From Candidatus Latescibacterota bacterium (GTDB lineage: Bacteria > Latescibacterota > MVCY01 > DTYK01): 14,249 bases of DNA. The translations under genes were made by a program, and so were the position numbers. The notes under the pieces were generated by a model, which was not told the origin of the DNA, ran no database searches, and saw only the letters and a list, made by a program, of their open reading frames with translations. Each line of letters begins with the position of its first letter. Within the stretch, counting starts at the first letter, position 1. The stretch covers positions 1 to 14,249 of the forward strand of contig DTYK01000137.1 in the NCBI GenBank assembly GCA_012961925.1, in the 5' to 3' direction. This document shows, in pieces, positions 6,671-13,327 of the stretch.

Positions 6671-8383
6671 CTATGCCCCGGCGTTCCCCTGCCCCAGCAT
6701 CTCCCTTGCATGTTCCAGGGTGGTCTCGGTGATCACCTCTCCGCCAAGGAGCTTTGCCAGTTCCCTCACCCTCTGATCGTCCTCAAGTGGTACAGCACGG
6801 GTTACACTTCTGCCTCCCTCCGTCTCCTTGAATACGGAGATATGTCGCTGAGCCATCTTGGCTATCTGAGGCAGATGGGTTATTGATATGGTCTGATGCG
6901 ACTCAGATAAATCCTTAAGTTTTCTGCCAACCGCTTCTGCAATCCTTCCTGAGATTCCGATATCTATCTCATCGAAGATCAGCGTAGGTATGGAATCAAC
7001 ATCTGCCAGTATGCTTTTGAGGGAGAGCATGATACGTGAGATCTCTCCACCGGAGGCCACTTTAACCAGGGGTTTCATCTCCTCCCCTGGGTTGGTCGAG
7101 ATATAAAACTCGATGTCTTCGATCCCTTTCGGTCCGGCATTAAACCTTCTCCCGTCGATCTCCACATTACCGGATGGATCCTCCCTTTCGATGAAATTGA
7201 CCTTAAAGCTTGCATCCGGCATACCGAGCTCGGTTAAGGATTTTTCAACCTGCTCTGCAAGGTGCTCTGCCGCTGACCGGCGTCTCCTGGAAACTCCGGT
7301 ACATAGTTCTGAGAACCGTTCTGATACCTCGTGCAGGTTCTTTTCTATCTCTTCTATCTCACGGTCGATGTCATCGGAGAGGGAGAGTTCTTTTTCTAAG
7401 AACGCCTTTCTTTCAAAAACACTTTCAACGCTTCCGCCGTACTTCTTCTTGAGCCTCTCCAGGAAAGCCAGTCTCTCACGAAGTTCCTCAAGACGTTGTG
7501 GATCCTCCCTCAGGCCCTGGGAATAGCTGCGCAGAAAGAAGCCAAGGTCCTCTACCCCATACAGCAGTGAGTTATATGCCTCCAGCTTCTCCTTCAGAAC
7601 ACTGTCCACTTCCACGGCATCTTTCAGCCACCTGGCACCGATCCCGAGACGATCGGCCACCGAATCCTCCGCTCCGTAGAGCAGATTATAGACTTGGGCT
7701 ATATCTTCAGCCAATCTCTCCCGGTTTTGCAGGACCGAGAGTTCCTGTTGGAGCTCTTCGATCCTCTCCAGATCAGAAGAGGCGTCGGAGATCTCCTTTA
7801 ATTGAAACTCGTAAAGCTCCTTTCTCTCCTGCCTCGCTGCTCTGTCCGTTCTTAACTTCTCAAGTTTTGTCCGTAAGGATACGAGTTTATCGTAGTTTTC
7901 CCCTAACTCTTCAACCAGTTCTGCAATCCCTCCGAATCTGTCCAGAAAGTCCACATGGCTTTCCACCTTCAGAAGCGACTGATGTTCATGTTGTCCATGT
8001 TGGTCCACCAGTAGATCGCCGATGGACTTCAACGTGCGGATTGTTACCGGGAGGTCGTTTACATAACACCTCCCCCGCCCCTCCCGGGAGAGTTCTCTTC
8101 GGAGGATCAGCCGGCCATCCTCTAAATCGATCCCGTATCCCTTCAGCACTGAGACCACGGGATGCGTATCCTCAAGCTCAAAGGCTCCCTCCACCAAACA
8201 TCTCTCCGCCCCGCTCCTGATCATATCAACGCTTGCCCTTTCACCGAGGATCTGGCCGAGTGCTCCTATAAGGATGGACTTCCCCGCGCCCGTCTCACCG
8301 GTGATGATGTTAAGACCCGGTGAGAATTCCAGTCGTAACTCCTCGATCAGAGCGTAGTTTCTGATGTAAAGCTCCTGTAACAT
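6671..8383 (-). CDS. recN: DNA repair protein RecN
   Basis: RecN is an SMC-like ATPase that acts on DNA at double-strand breaks. The 570-residue protein starts with the RecN N-terminus and a Walker A loop GETGAGKS (29-36). A long central region rich in Glu, Lys, Arg and Leu forms the coiled-coil arms. The C-terminal half of the ATPase follows with the signature GGEISRIMLSLK (from about residue 445) and Walker B LIFDEIDIGISG, then SITHLPQIA with the conserved His. Length is normal for the family. The reading frame extends to 8458, but ATG 8383 fits the family start and has AGAGGT just before it. A consensus-like promoter ends only about ten bases upstream, so the transcript leader is very short. 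The next gene, the phosphatidyltransferase, starts 79 bases downstream. Confidence 0.96.
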   Translation of the reverse strand: MLQELYIRNYALIEELRLEFSPGLNIITGETGAGKSILIGALGQILGERASVDMIRSGAERCLVEGAFELEDTHPVVSVLKGYGIDLEDGRLILRRELSREGRGRCYVNDLPVTIRTLKSIGDLLVDQHGQHEHQSLLKVESHVDFLDRFGGIAELVEELGENYDKLVSLRTKLEKLRTDRAARQERKELYEFQLKEISDASSDLERIEELQQELSVLQNRERLAEDIAQVYNLLYGAEDSVADRLGIGARWLKDAVEVDSVLKEKLEAYNSLLYGVEDLGFFLRSYSQGLREDPQRLEELRERLAFLERLKKKYGGSVESVFERKAFLEKELSLSDDIDREIEEIEKNLHEVSERFSELCTGVSRRRRSAAEHLAEQVEKSLTELGMPDASFKVNFIEREDPSGNVEIDGRRFNAGPKGIEDIEFYISTNPGEEMKPLVKVASGGEISRIMLSLKSILADVDSIPTLIFDEIDIGISGRIAEAVGRKLKDLSESHQTISITHLPQIAKMAQRHISVFKETEGGRSVTRAVPLEDDQRVRELAKLLGGEVITETTLEHAREMLGQGNAGA

Positions 8384-8393
8384 ACCTCTATTT

Positions 8394-8422
8394 ATTATAA
8401 TTTGAAACGCATGAAAATGCAA
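8394..8422 (-). promoter_or_regulatory. Promoter for recN (proximal)
   Basis: On the minus strand TTGCAT (8417-8422) and a perfect TATAAT (8394-8399) are separated by 17 bases. The -10 box ends ten bases before the recN ATG, so the mRNA would begin only a few bases before the start codon. Whether it is damage-inducible cannot be told; no operator of a type I recognise overlaps it. Confidence 0.6.
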
Positions 8423-8520
8423 GGATAAAAAAACCGACTTGTCCCGGATACCGGTCAAACCCAGACCCGGAAAAAAACACTGTATGAATACCGAAACAGC
8501 CTATGTCCGATGGATGTTAG

Positions 8521-8548
8521 ATTATATCAAGATAATATTCAGTGTTAA
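8521..8548 (-). promoter_or_regulatory. Possible distal promoter for recN
   Basis: TTAACA (8543-8548) and a perfect TATAAT (8521-8526) lie 16 bases apart on the minus strand, in the 210-base gap between recJ and recN. Transcripts from here would carry a leader of about 130 bases. The region is AT-rich, so a chance match is possible. Confidence 0.4.
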
Positions 8549-8593
8549 TTTTCCGGATATAGGGTTCAGAAGAGAAAGTCATGTTCAGACCTC

Positions 8594-10264
8594 CTATGGA
8601 CTGCAGTGTCGTTCAGTTGCTCTGAAGTCCTTCAAGAGGAGTCTTCCGGACTCATCAACAAGATAGACTATATCAACTTTAACGGGTTCGTCAAGGGGGT
8701 AGGGCCAGGGGAGACCCGGCCTTCTCTCCTCGAGCAGGAGGTTTGAACCGAGGATACGATAGCCTCCGTCCTGCTTTGCCACGTAGACATCTCTGGTCAG
8801 GAACAGAGGCTCTGGATTTCCCTCCCCGAAGGGGGCAAGGGTGCGTAGCTGCTGTATCATCTCCGGGTTAAGGTCTGCCTGGGAGAGTTCTTTATCTATC
8901 TCCAGTGTCGGAGAGGTCCCATGGTCCCATCTTTCAGCATACTGGGTCAATCTGGCGGCAAATTCACCGATGTTCTGACGTTCCAGGGAGAAGCCCGCGG
9001 CCGCCTTATGGCCTCCGTAGTCGAGGAGGAGATCATCACAATCTTTCAGAAAATCCAATAGGCCAGGTTCAGAAGGGGCTCTGATCTCCCCTATGGCTCG
9101 ATCTCCTGCGAAACCGATGACCACAGCAGGCCGCAAGAACCTCTCCTTCAACCTGTTTGCACAGTAGCCCAAAACATCCACCGGTACCCGTTCATCTATC
9201 GTTATGATCACCTTCAACGATGGATCCTCTTGCTGTCTGGCCTGTAATCTGTCGTATGCCCCCTTTGCCCTTTCGTACCAATCCCGGCTCGCTTCGAAAA
9301 GCTCGTAGGCCAGTTGCTCGGCCTGGTCCGTTTCATCCGTTAACAGCAACTCACAGGCCGGGTTGGCACCTCCCTTGGATCTGCCGGCGGAGAGCAGCGG
9401 GATAATGGAGGAGAAGAGCGAAGAGGACGACCGATGGTCCAAACCAGCCCCTGTCACCTTACTGACGGTCTTGGCCCATGGTTGGAATGTCCTCATGAGG
9501 GCGTGGATGCCGTACCTTGCAAACACCCTGTTCTCTTCGATAAGCGGTGCCCTGTCTGCAAGAGTGCCCACCAGCAGCAAAGCAAGCAGGTCTTCCGTAA
9601 CGCCATACCACTGGGAGGCGGATATGTCCAACTTCCTCATGGCGATGGCCTGGGATAATTTGTAGGCTATGCCCACCCCTGTCAAACCCTTAAAAGGATA
9701 GGGGCAATCGTCTCTCAAAGGATTTACCACCGCCAGGGCGGAGGGAAGACTTCCTAATGGCTGATGGTGATCGGTAATTATAACGTCGACCCCGAGCTTC
9801 TTCGCATAGGAGACCTCATCGTGGTTTGACATCCCTGAGTCCACTGTGACTATGAGTTTGGCACCGCGCTGGGCCAACATCTCGATGGAGGTCTTTCCCA
9901 GTCCAAAACCCTCCTTCATCCTATCGGGAATATAATAGGAGACCTTTCCCCCGAGGTCGGTCAATGTACGAACCGTTAATGCAGTGGCCGCAACACCATC
10001 GGTGTCCTGGTCTCCGAGGACGGCGATCGGTTGACCAGCATCTAATGCCACCAGTATCCTCTCGACTGCCCTGTCACAGTCTACGAGCTGGAATGGTGAG
10101 TGGAGATGCTCCAGCTGCGGATCCAGAAACCTCCTGGCCGATTCCGGGTCCTCAGCCCCCCTGTTGACCAGGAGGGTGGCGAGCACGGAAGAGATCCTCA
10201 GCTCTGCTGCTATCTTGTCCCTCAGTAATCTATTGAATGGCTTTAGCTTCCAGACAAATTGCAC
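8594..10264 (-). CDS. recJ: Single-stranded-DNA-specific exonuclease RecJ
   Basis: RecJ degrades single-stranded DNA 5' to 3' in recombination and repair. The 556-residue protein shows the DHH-family metal-binding motifs: GDQDTDG (84-90; D85 and D87), TVDSG (D142), ITDHH (165-167) and GTLADRAPL (D237). The DHHA1 domain ends in DYGGHKAAAGF (415-425), followed by the OB-fold segment LAPFGEGNPEPLF. Length is normal. One variation is that the Ser/Arg-rich motif usually found before the GGH motif reads GEIRAPS (392-398), keeping an Arg but not the usual SxRS pattern. The start is GTG at 10264 with AAAGGAGG eleven bases upstream. A good promoter lies about 95 bases upstream, making recJ the likely first gene of the minus-strand block. 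recN follows after 210 bases. Confidence 0.93.
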   Translation of the reverse strand: MQFVWKLKPFNRLLRDKIAAELRISSVLATLLVNRGAEDPESARRFLDPQLEHLHSPFQLVDCDRAVERILVALDAGQPIAVLGDQDTDGVAATALTVRTLTDLGGKVSYYIPDRMKEGFGLGKTSIEMLAQRGAKLIVTVDSGMSNHDEVSYAKKLGVDVIITDHHQPLGSLPSALAVVNPLRDDCPYPFKGLTGVGIAYKLSQAIAMRKLDISASQWYGVTEDLLALLLVGTLADRAPLIEENRVFARYGIHALMRTFQPWAKTVSKVTGAGLDHRSSSSLFSSIIPLLSAGRSKGGANPACELLLTDETDQAEQLAYELFEASRDWYERAKGAYDRLQARQQEDPSLKVIITIDERVPVDVLGYCANRLKERFLRPAVVIGFAGDRAIGEIRAPSEPGLLDFLKDCDDLLLDYGGHKAAAGFSLERQNIGEFAARLTQYAERWDHGTSPTLEIDKELSQADLNPEMIQQLRTLAPFGEGNPEPLFLTRDVYVAKQDGGYRILGSNLLLEERRPGLPWPYPLDEPVKVDIVYLVDESGRLLLKDFRATERHCSP

Positions 10265-10355
10265 GGTTCAAAGCCCCTCCTTTTACCTAAAAAAACACAA
10301 TATAAAGACGAAAAAGTCCCCGCCGCGGCCTCCTTTCTCAGCCCTTTACCTTAAA

Positions 10356-10384
10356 AGCATAGCATAAAAGGAGGGAGATGTCAA
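10356..10384 (-). promoter_or_regulatory. Promoter for recJ
   Basis: On the minus strand a perfect TTGACA (10379-10384) is followed after 17 bases by TATGCT (10356-10361). The expected leader of about 85 bases ends in AAAGGAGG ahead of the GTG start at 10264. It fires divergently from the riboflavin operon. Confidence 0.6.
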
Positions 10385-10894
10385 TGGATTTTTTGGGGAG
10401 AGATTAAAAACCCCCGGCCAGGTTCAGACTCGACCAGGAGGGTGATGTGAGCAATATCTATAGGCTATCTTATCAAAAGCATCTTCCTTGTTCCCACAGA
10501 CCTGTTTCTATCAACCACTGTAAATACAACACACCATCTCGTCAAGAAAGTTTTGCGGAGCTTAAGTATCAAAAGGCCATTAGAGGTACTGTCGCCCTCT
10601 ACGATTAAAGTTCTGTCAGATCATCTTGCAGCAGGCTTGACTTTTAACTTTACATACGTTATACTTCTGAAAGCATGGGATTCTGGTAAGGTGACGGTGA
10701 GAACGTTCCTGAACGGGTGGTCTCCAGCCCAGAACATGGTCTTTGAACGGGCAAAGAGGGCTAAAAATATTGAAAGATTAGGCGGTGTCCCATAATTGTG
10801 AGTTATAACCTGCAAGAGGGTCTTAAGTGTCATATTATTAAGCATTTTGAGAGGGTGCTAAAAAACTGTTTTTCAGGAACCCCATTTTTGTCGC
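10385..10894. other. Gene-poor divergent intergenic region
   Basis: About 510 bases between the recJ promoter and the ribD promoter hold no convincing gene. Two short plus-strand frames overlap out of phase: one from GTG 10447 to 10608 (53 residues, with AGGAGG four bases before it) and one from TTG 10553 to 10795 (80 residues). Neither shows a recognisable domain; together they could be a decayed, frameshifted gene. A promoter-like pair lies at 10637-10665. The end of the second frame runs into GGTGTCCCATAATTGTG (10784-10800), which loosely recalls insertion-sequence ends, but no matching inverted copy was seen. Confidence 0.4.
10637..10665 (+). promoter_or_regulatory. Orphan promoter-like sequence
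   Basis: TTGACT (10637-10642) and TATACT (10660-10665) are separated by 17 bases on the plus strand. It points toward the riboflavin operon but lies about 230 bases before the ribD promoter. It could give a small RNA or a longer rib leader, or be a chance match within a decayed region. Confidence 0.3.
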
Positions 10895-10923
10895 TTGACA
10901 TATCTGGTATTTTGGGCTATATT
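10895..10923 (+). promoter_or_regulatory. Promoter of the riboflavin operon
   Basis: A perfect TTGACA (10895-10900) and TATATT (10918-10923) are separated by exactly 17 bases. The predicted start of transcription, near 10930, coincides with the first bases of the FMN riboswitch, which supports both calls. Confidence 0.85.
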
Positions 10924-10929
10924 TTATCC

Positions 10930-11058
10930 GATCCTTCGGGGAAAGGTGGAAGTCCTTACCGGCGGTGAAAGCCCGCGAGTCTTCGAGGTTAACGACCTCG
11001 CGGACAGAACCGGTGGAACTCCGGTGCCGACGGTGAAAGTCCGGATGGAAGAGGGATC
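10930..11058 (+). ncRNA. FMN riboswitch (RFN element)
   Basis: The segment carries the conserved RFN blocks in order: CTTCGGGG, then ACCGGCGGTGAAAGCCCGCGA, then ACCGGTGGAACTCCGGTGCC, and GACGGTGAAAGTCCGGATGG with GAAGAGGG. The closing helix P1 pairs 10930-10937 with 11051-11058 (eight pairs, one G-U). A variable arm pairs CGAGGT with ACCTCG. It binds FMN and, with the terminator at 11168-11195, should reduce ribD-ribE-ribBA transcription when FMN is plentiful. The 5' strand of P1 and the adjoining bases (10934-10942) are exactly complementary to the terminator's 5' arm (11166-11174), which would provide the antiterminator in the ligand-free state. Confidence 0.95.
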
Positions 11059-11167
11059 ATCAAAGTGGCAGATGGAGACTTAGGACCTATTAATAGAAGT
11101 AGTTCCATATCGGTGCTCTGCTCAGACCGGATCGCTATTTTCCATCCTGCCAGAGATGTACACAATC

Positions 11168-11195
11168 CCCGAAGACGATGATCTTCGGGTTTTTT
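11168..11195 (+). terminator. Rho-independent terminator of the riboflavin leader
   Basis: An eight-base-pair stem (CCCGAAGA at 11168-11175 with TCTTCGGG at 11182-11189) with a six-base loop is followed directly by six T residues. It ends 16 bases before the ribD start, so it must act as the conditional off switch of the FMN riboswitch. Confidence 0.88.
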
Positions 11196-11211
11196 ATGGT
11201 GGCGATGATGG

Positions 11212-12285
11212 ATGAGGGATGAGGACTACTTGAGAAGGGTTCTTACGTTAGCAAAAAAGGGAGCCGGGATGGTGAGTCCCAATCCCCTTGTGGGTGCAGT
11301 TGTGGTCAAGGATGGCAGGGTAGTGGGAGAGGGCTTTCATCGAAAGGCAGGCGAATTCCATGCCGAGGTCAGTGCCATCCAAAAAGCCGGTTCAAGGAGC
11401 GAGGGAGCGACGCTCTACCTGAACCTTGAGCCCTGCGTCCATTTTGGCAGGACCCCTCCCTGCGCCGATTTTATCATAAGTAAAGGGATCAAGAGGGTCG
11501 TCTGCTCAATGGAGGACCCTAATCCGTTGGTCTCTGGCAATGGCTTCTCGAAACTGCGCCAGGCAGGTATTGAGGTTGATGTGGGGAAACTGGAGAAAGA
11601 GGCCAGCAGACTGAACGAGATCTATTTAAGATATGTCACTACGGGGTTACCGTTCGTGATACTGAAATGGGCACAAACCCTTGATGGCCGAATTGCCACC
11701 AGGACAGGGGAGTCTAAATGGATAAGCTCTGAAAGCTCTCGCAGGTATGTACATCGGTTGCGAAGCCATATGGATGCTGTGCTGGTTGGTGTGGAGACCG
11801 TCCTCAGGGATGATCCCCGGCTCTCCCCGTATCTTATCAAGGGCCGTCCTCCAGTCAAGATCGTTATGGACTCAAAGCTTCGTATACCCCTTCATGCCAG
11901 AGTCTTCCAGGGAGCCAGGCTAATTCTGGCCACCACGACCTCGGCGTCTAAGGACAGGATAGAGGATGCGAAGGCACAGGGTGCCGGAGTATGGCTGTTA
12001 CCCTCCACTAAGGATGGCCTTGTGGATATGATCGAGCTGATGAAAGAGGCGGGGCGGAGGCAGATCACCAGCATCCTTATCGAAGGCGGCTCCCGTGTTG
12101 CAGCGTCGGCCCTTAAGGCCGGCATTGTGAATAAGTTGATGATCTTTATCGCACCAAAACTACTTGGAGATGGGACGCCGGCGGTTTCTGATCTGGGCAT
12201 TAAGCAGATAATGCAGGCACCTGTGCTGAAAGAGATATCCATAAGACGCTGTGGGACGGATCTGATATACACCGCCTACCTGTGA
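11212..12285 (+). CDS. ribD: Bifunctional riboflavin biosynthesis protein RibD (deaminase and reductase)
   Basis: RibD deaminates the pyrimidine intermediate made from GTP and then reduces its ribosyl side chain with NADPH, the second and third steps of the GTP branch. The N-terminal deaminase domain has the zinc ligands H50-A-E52 and C75/C84 within PCVHFGRTPPC. The reductase domain begins near residue 143 with LPFVILKWAQTLDGRIAT and continues through SSRRYVHRLRSHMDAVLVG, DDPRL and a C-terminal ILIEGGSRV. The length of 357 residues is typical of the fused enzyme. The start at ATG 11212 lies 16 bases beyond the leader terminator; the ribosome site (GGTGGCGATG) is weak. It is the first gene of the plus-strand operon and under FMN riboswitch control. 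Both active-site sets look intact. Confidence 0.97.
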   Translation: MRDEDYLRRVLTLAKKGAGMVSPNPLVGAVVVKDGRVVGEGFHRKAGEFHAEVSAIQKAGSRSEGATLYLNLEPCVHFGRTPPCADFIISKGIKRVVCSMEDPNPLVSGNGFSKLRQAGIEVDVGKLEKEASRLNEIYLRYVTTGLPFVILKWAQTLDGRIATRTGESKWISSESSRRYVHRLRSHMDAVLVGVETVLRDDPRLSPYLIKGRPPVKIVMDSKLRIPLHARVFQGARLILATTTSASKDRIEDAKAQGAGVWLLPSTKDGLVDMIELMKEAGRRQITSILIEGGSRVAASALKAGIVNKLMIFIAPKLLGDGTPAVSDLGIKQIMQAPVLKEISIRRCGTDLIYTAYL

Positions 12286-12313
12286 ATGGAGCGGAGGTAT
12301 AAAGCTTCTAAAA

Positions 12314-12491
12314 AAATGCTTCAAGTCCAGCGAAGTCTTCGCCCCAACCGTCATCGGCTCACTCCGCTGCCCTTCCGCAAACTCGCCTTCGCTGGGGCTC
12401 AAACAAGCGGAAGGGCGGCCGCTCCGTTCGCCGGACGGTTCTACGGCTCAGGCTTAAGGGCAGTTCATCTTGTACTCTACGCCAAATGCTT
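12314..12491 (+). repeat. Inverted-repeat-rich segment between ribD and ribE, possibly a small insertion element
   Basis: The 276-base gap holds a GC-rich core bounded by two copies of AAATGCTT (12314-12321 and 12484-12491), which could be an 8-base target duplication. Inside are CCAGCGAAG (12327-12335) matched by CTTCGCTGG (12387-12395), and GCCCTTCCGC (12369-12378) matched by GCGGAAGGGC (12407-12416). Their arms interleave, giving a pseudoknot-like topology. A near-perfect palindrome GCGAAGTCTTCGC covers 12330-12342. One plus-strand frame stays open across the core, from the ribD end to TAA at about 12455, but has no start codon. No transposase and no clear terminal inverted repeats were seen, so mobility is inferred. 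Confidence 0.4.
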
Positions 12492-12561
12492 AATCTAACC
12501 CATATAGCATCGGGGATAGTCTTCCAAAGTGTGACATAAATCAATATTAAGGGGTTAGACC

Positions 12562-13197
12562 TTGTTTACAGGGATAATCGAAGAGGTCGGTGAGATCTTC
12601 CTTCTCCAGAGAGGAGCGGAGATACAGAAGATCGCCATCAAAGCGAGGAAAGTACTTGATGGTACCGGGGTCGGCGACAGCATAAATATAGACGGGGCCT
12701 GTCATACCGTGATTGACATCGACACCGGCACCTTCACCGTCGAATCGGTGGAGGAGACCTTGAGGCGAACCACATTGGGAGAGCTGAAGGTCGGGGACAG
12801 GGTGAACTTAGAGAGGGCACTCCATCCATCGGACCGCCTTGGCGGCCACTTTGTCCTCGGCCACGTTGACGGAGTTGGGGTCATCATAGGCCGTCGGGAT
12901 ACGGCCGGAGGTTCGATCTTCACCATAAAGATGCCGGAGGATCTGAAGAGATATGTGGCAGCAAAGGGCTCGATAGCTCTGGACGGTATCAGCCTTACGG
13001 TCGTCGGGGTTGAATTGGACAGGTTTACCGTCTCAATCGTACCCCATACATTGAAGAGCACAACGCTCTCATCGAAAAGGATCGGTGGCAAAGTTAACCT
13101 TGAGGTGGACGTACTGGCAAGATATTTGGAAAGGCTTACCGAAGGACGAACCGACCGAAAGATCACAGAGCGTTGGCTGCACCAGATGGGATTCTGA
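12562..13197 (+). CDS. ribE: Riboflavin synthase, alpha subunit
   Basis: The enzyme dismutates two molecules of 6,7-dimethyl-8-ribityllumazine to riboflavin and the pyrimidine donor. The 211-residue protein shows two tandem lumazine-binding barrels: the N-terminal one begins MFTGIIEEVG and contains the DGACHTV segment with its conserved Cys; the second begins near LGGHFVLGHVDGVG and contains DGISLTVV. The His in DGACHTV, where Leu is common, is a small oddity. The start is TTG at 12562 with AAGGGG nine bases upstream, and it yields the invariant MFTGI N-terminus, so it is secure. It lies 276 bases after ribD because of the intervening repeat segment and 130 bases before ribBA. Confidence 0.96.
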   Translation: MFTGIIEEVGEIFLLQRGAEIQKIAIKARKVLDGTGVGDSINIDGACHTVIDIDTGTFTVESVEETLRRTTLGELKVGDRVNLERALHPSDRLGGHFVLGHVDGVGVIIGRRDTAGGSIFTIKMPEDLKRYVAAKGSIALDGISLTVVGVELDRFTVSIVPHTLKSTTLSSKRIGGKVNLEVDVLARYLERLTEGRTDRKITERWLHQMGF

Positions 13198-13327
13198 GGT
13201 TAAACCGTTGTAATCTTGTGTTAATCTGTGGTAAGATACGGGATAAAAGAGGGGAAGAAACAGGACCCTGGGGCCCGGCGTTGATCCGTGATATGCGATC
13301 TCTTTAGCCTGGAAGGAGCGAAGGTAT

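Noticed and set aside
7498..8220. A 240-residue plus-strand frame opposite recN.
   Set aside because: It lies entirely antisense to a clear recN and is Pro/Arg/Ser-rich, as expected for a shadow frame.
8480..8499. CTGT-N12-ACAG upstream of recN, considered as a LexA box.
   Set aside because: The known gamma-proteobacterial LexA box has eight bases between the half sites; twelve does not match, and LexA sites differ in other phyla.
8439..8666. A 75-residue plus-strand frame spanning the recJ-recN gap.
   Set aside because: It overlaps the recJ C-terminus on the other strand and has no ribosome site or domain.
10784..10800. GGTGTCCCATAATTGTG as an insertion-sequence terminus.
   Set aside because: No inverted partner or transposase remnant could be identified nearby, so it is only mentioned as a possibility.
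12286..12498. A 70-residue plus-strand frame starting right after the ribD stop.
   Set aside because: It is basic, low-similarity in look, and lies across the inverted-repeat segment; the frame probably reflects repeat composition.
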